Of a stretch of DNA of 5,782 nucleotides, positions 5,741-5,782 are shown in pieces. Source of the DNA: an uncultured Oscillospiraceae bacterium (GTDB lineage: Bacteria; Bacillota_A; Clostridia; Oscillospirales; Oscillospiraceae); NCBI GenBank assembly GCA_910579155.1, contig CAJTTS010000167.1, forward strand, positions 1 to 5,782, given 5' to 3'. The stretch's first letter is position 1, and every line of letters starts with the position of its first letter. The position numbers and the translations under genes were made by a program. The notes beneath the pieces were generated by a model that saw only the letters and a program-made list of their open reading frames with translations, was not told the origin of the DNA and did no database searches.

Positions 5741-5782
5741 CCTGTTGACAATTAGGCCCCCGAAAGTCCAGTGTTTTCAAGG
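5741..5782. other. Non-coding end of window, no assignable signal
   Basis: These are 42 bases after the last stop, less GC-rich than the genes. TTGACA at 5745-5750 looks like a -35 box, but nothing resembling TATAAT lies 16-18 nt downstream. There is no hairpin followed by a T-run, so no intrinsic terminator is visible before the window ends. Confidence 0.5.

Noticed and set aside
5745..5782. Promoter starting with TTGACA after the last gene
   Set aside because: No acceptable -10 box at 16-18 nt spacing, and the window ends before any downstream gene can be seen.

Overview
This window is a GC-rich, tightly packed stretch of the conjugation (type IV secretion) module of an integrative and conjugative element of the Tn1549 / C. 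difficile CTn type. The gene order is characteristic: PrgI-family (VirB3-like) membrane protein, VirB4/TraE ATPase, NlpC/P60 cell-wall hydrolase (CD1108-like), DUF4315, DUF4366 (CD1107-like), a small Cys-rich protein, and a cysteine-rich VLP protein. The high GC content and strong Shine-Dalgarno sequences suggest a high-GC gut Clostridia host (Oscillospiraceae/Ruminococcaceae-like). This is inferred from composition and gene families only; the species cannot be named.

Layout: every gene is on the + strand and almost no base is non-coding until position 5740. 1-264 is the 3' part of the PrgI-family gene, whose start lies outside the window. 221-2572 is the complete VirB4 ATPase gene, which appears to use a CTG start inside the prgI-like gene. 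2565-4271 is the wall hydrolase, 4287-4538 DUF4315, 4535-5200 DUF4366, 5197-5382 a 61-residue CxxC protein, and 5387-5740 the VLP protein. The last 42 bases hold no gene that I can identify. Junctions are overlaps of 44, 8, 4 and 4 nt and gaps of 15 and 4 nt, and each start has its own purine-rich ribosome binding site, so the block is almost certainly one operon with translational coupling.

How the parts fit: the PrgI-like protein and VirB4 form the inner-membrane and energy part of the mating channel. The NlpC/P60 protein opens the peptidoglycan so that the channel can cross the wall. DUF4366 is a secreted, membrane-anchored protein that probably sits alongside the channel, and DUF4315 is a small coiled coil. 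The two Cys-rich proteins look like cytoplasmic zinc-binding accessories of unknown role.

The most unusual signal is a pair of near-identical perfect palindromes with core TCTGGACAC-N-GTGTCCAGA. One lies in the first codons of the hydrolase gene and the other in the last codons of the DUF4315 gene. Both sit in the same reading phase, so each encodes the peptide SGHxVQ(R/K)SG, and the base pair flanking the core differs between copies in a compensated way. They look like a mobile or protein-bound palindromic element tolerated in disordered protein ends. I know of no described function for them.
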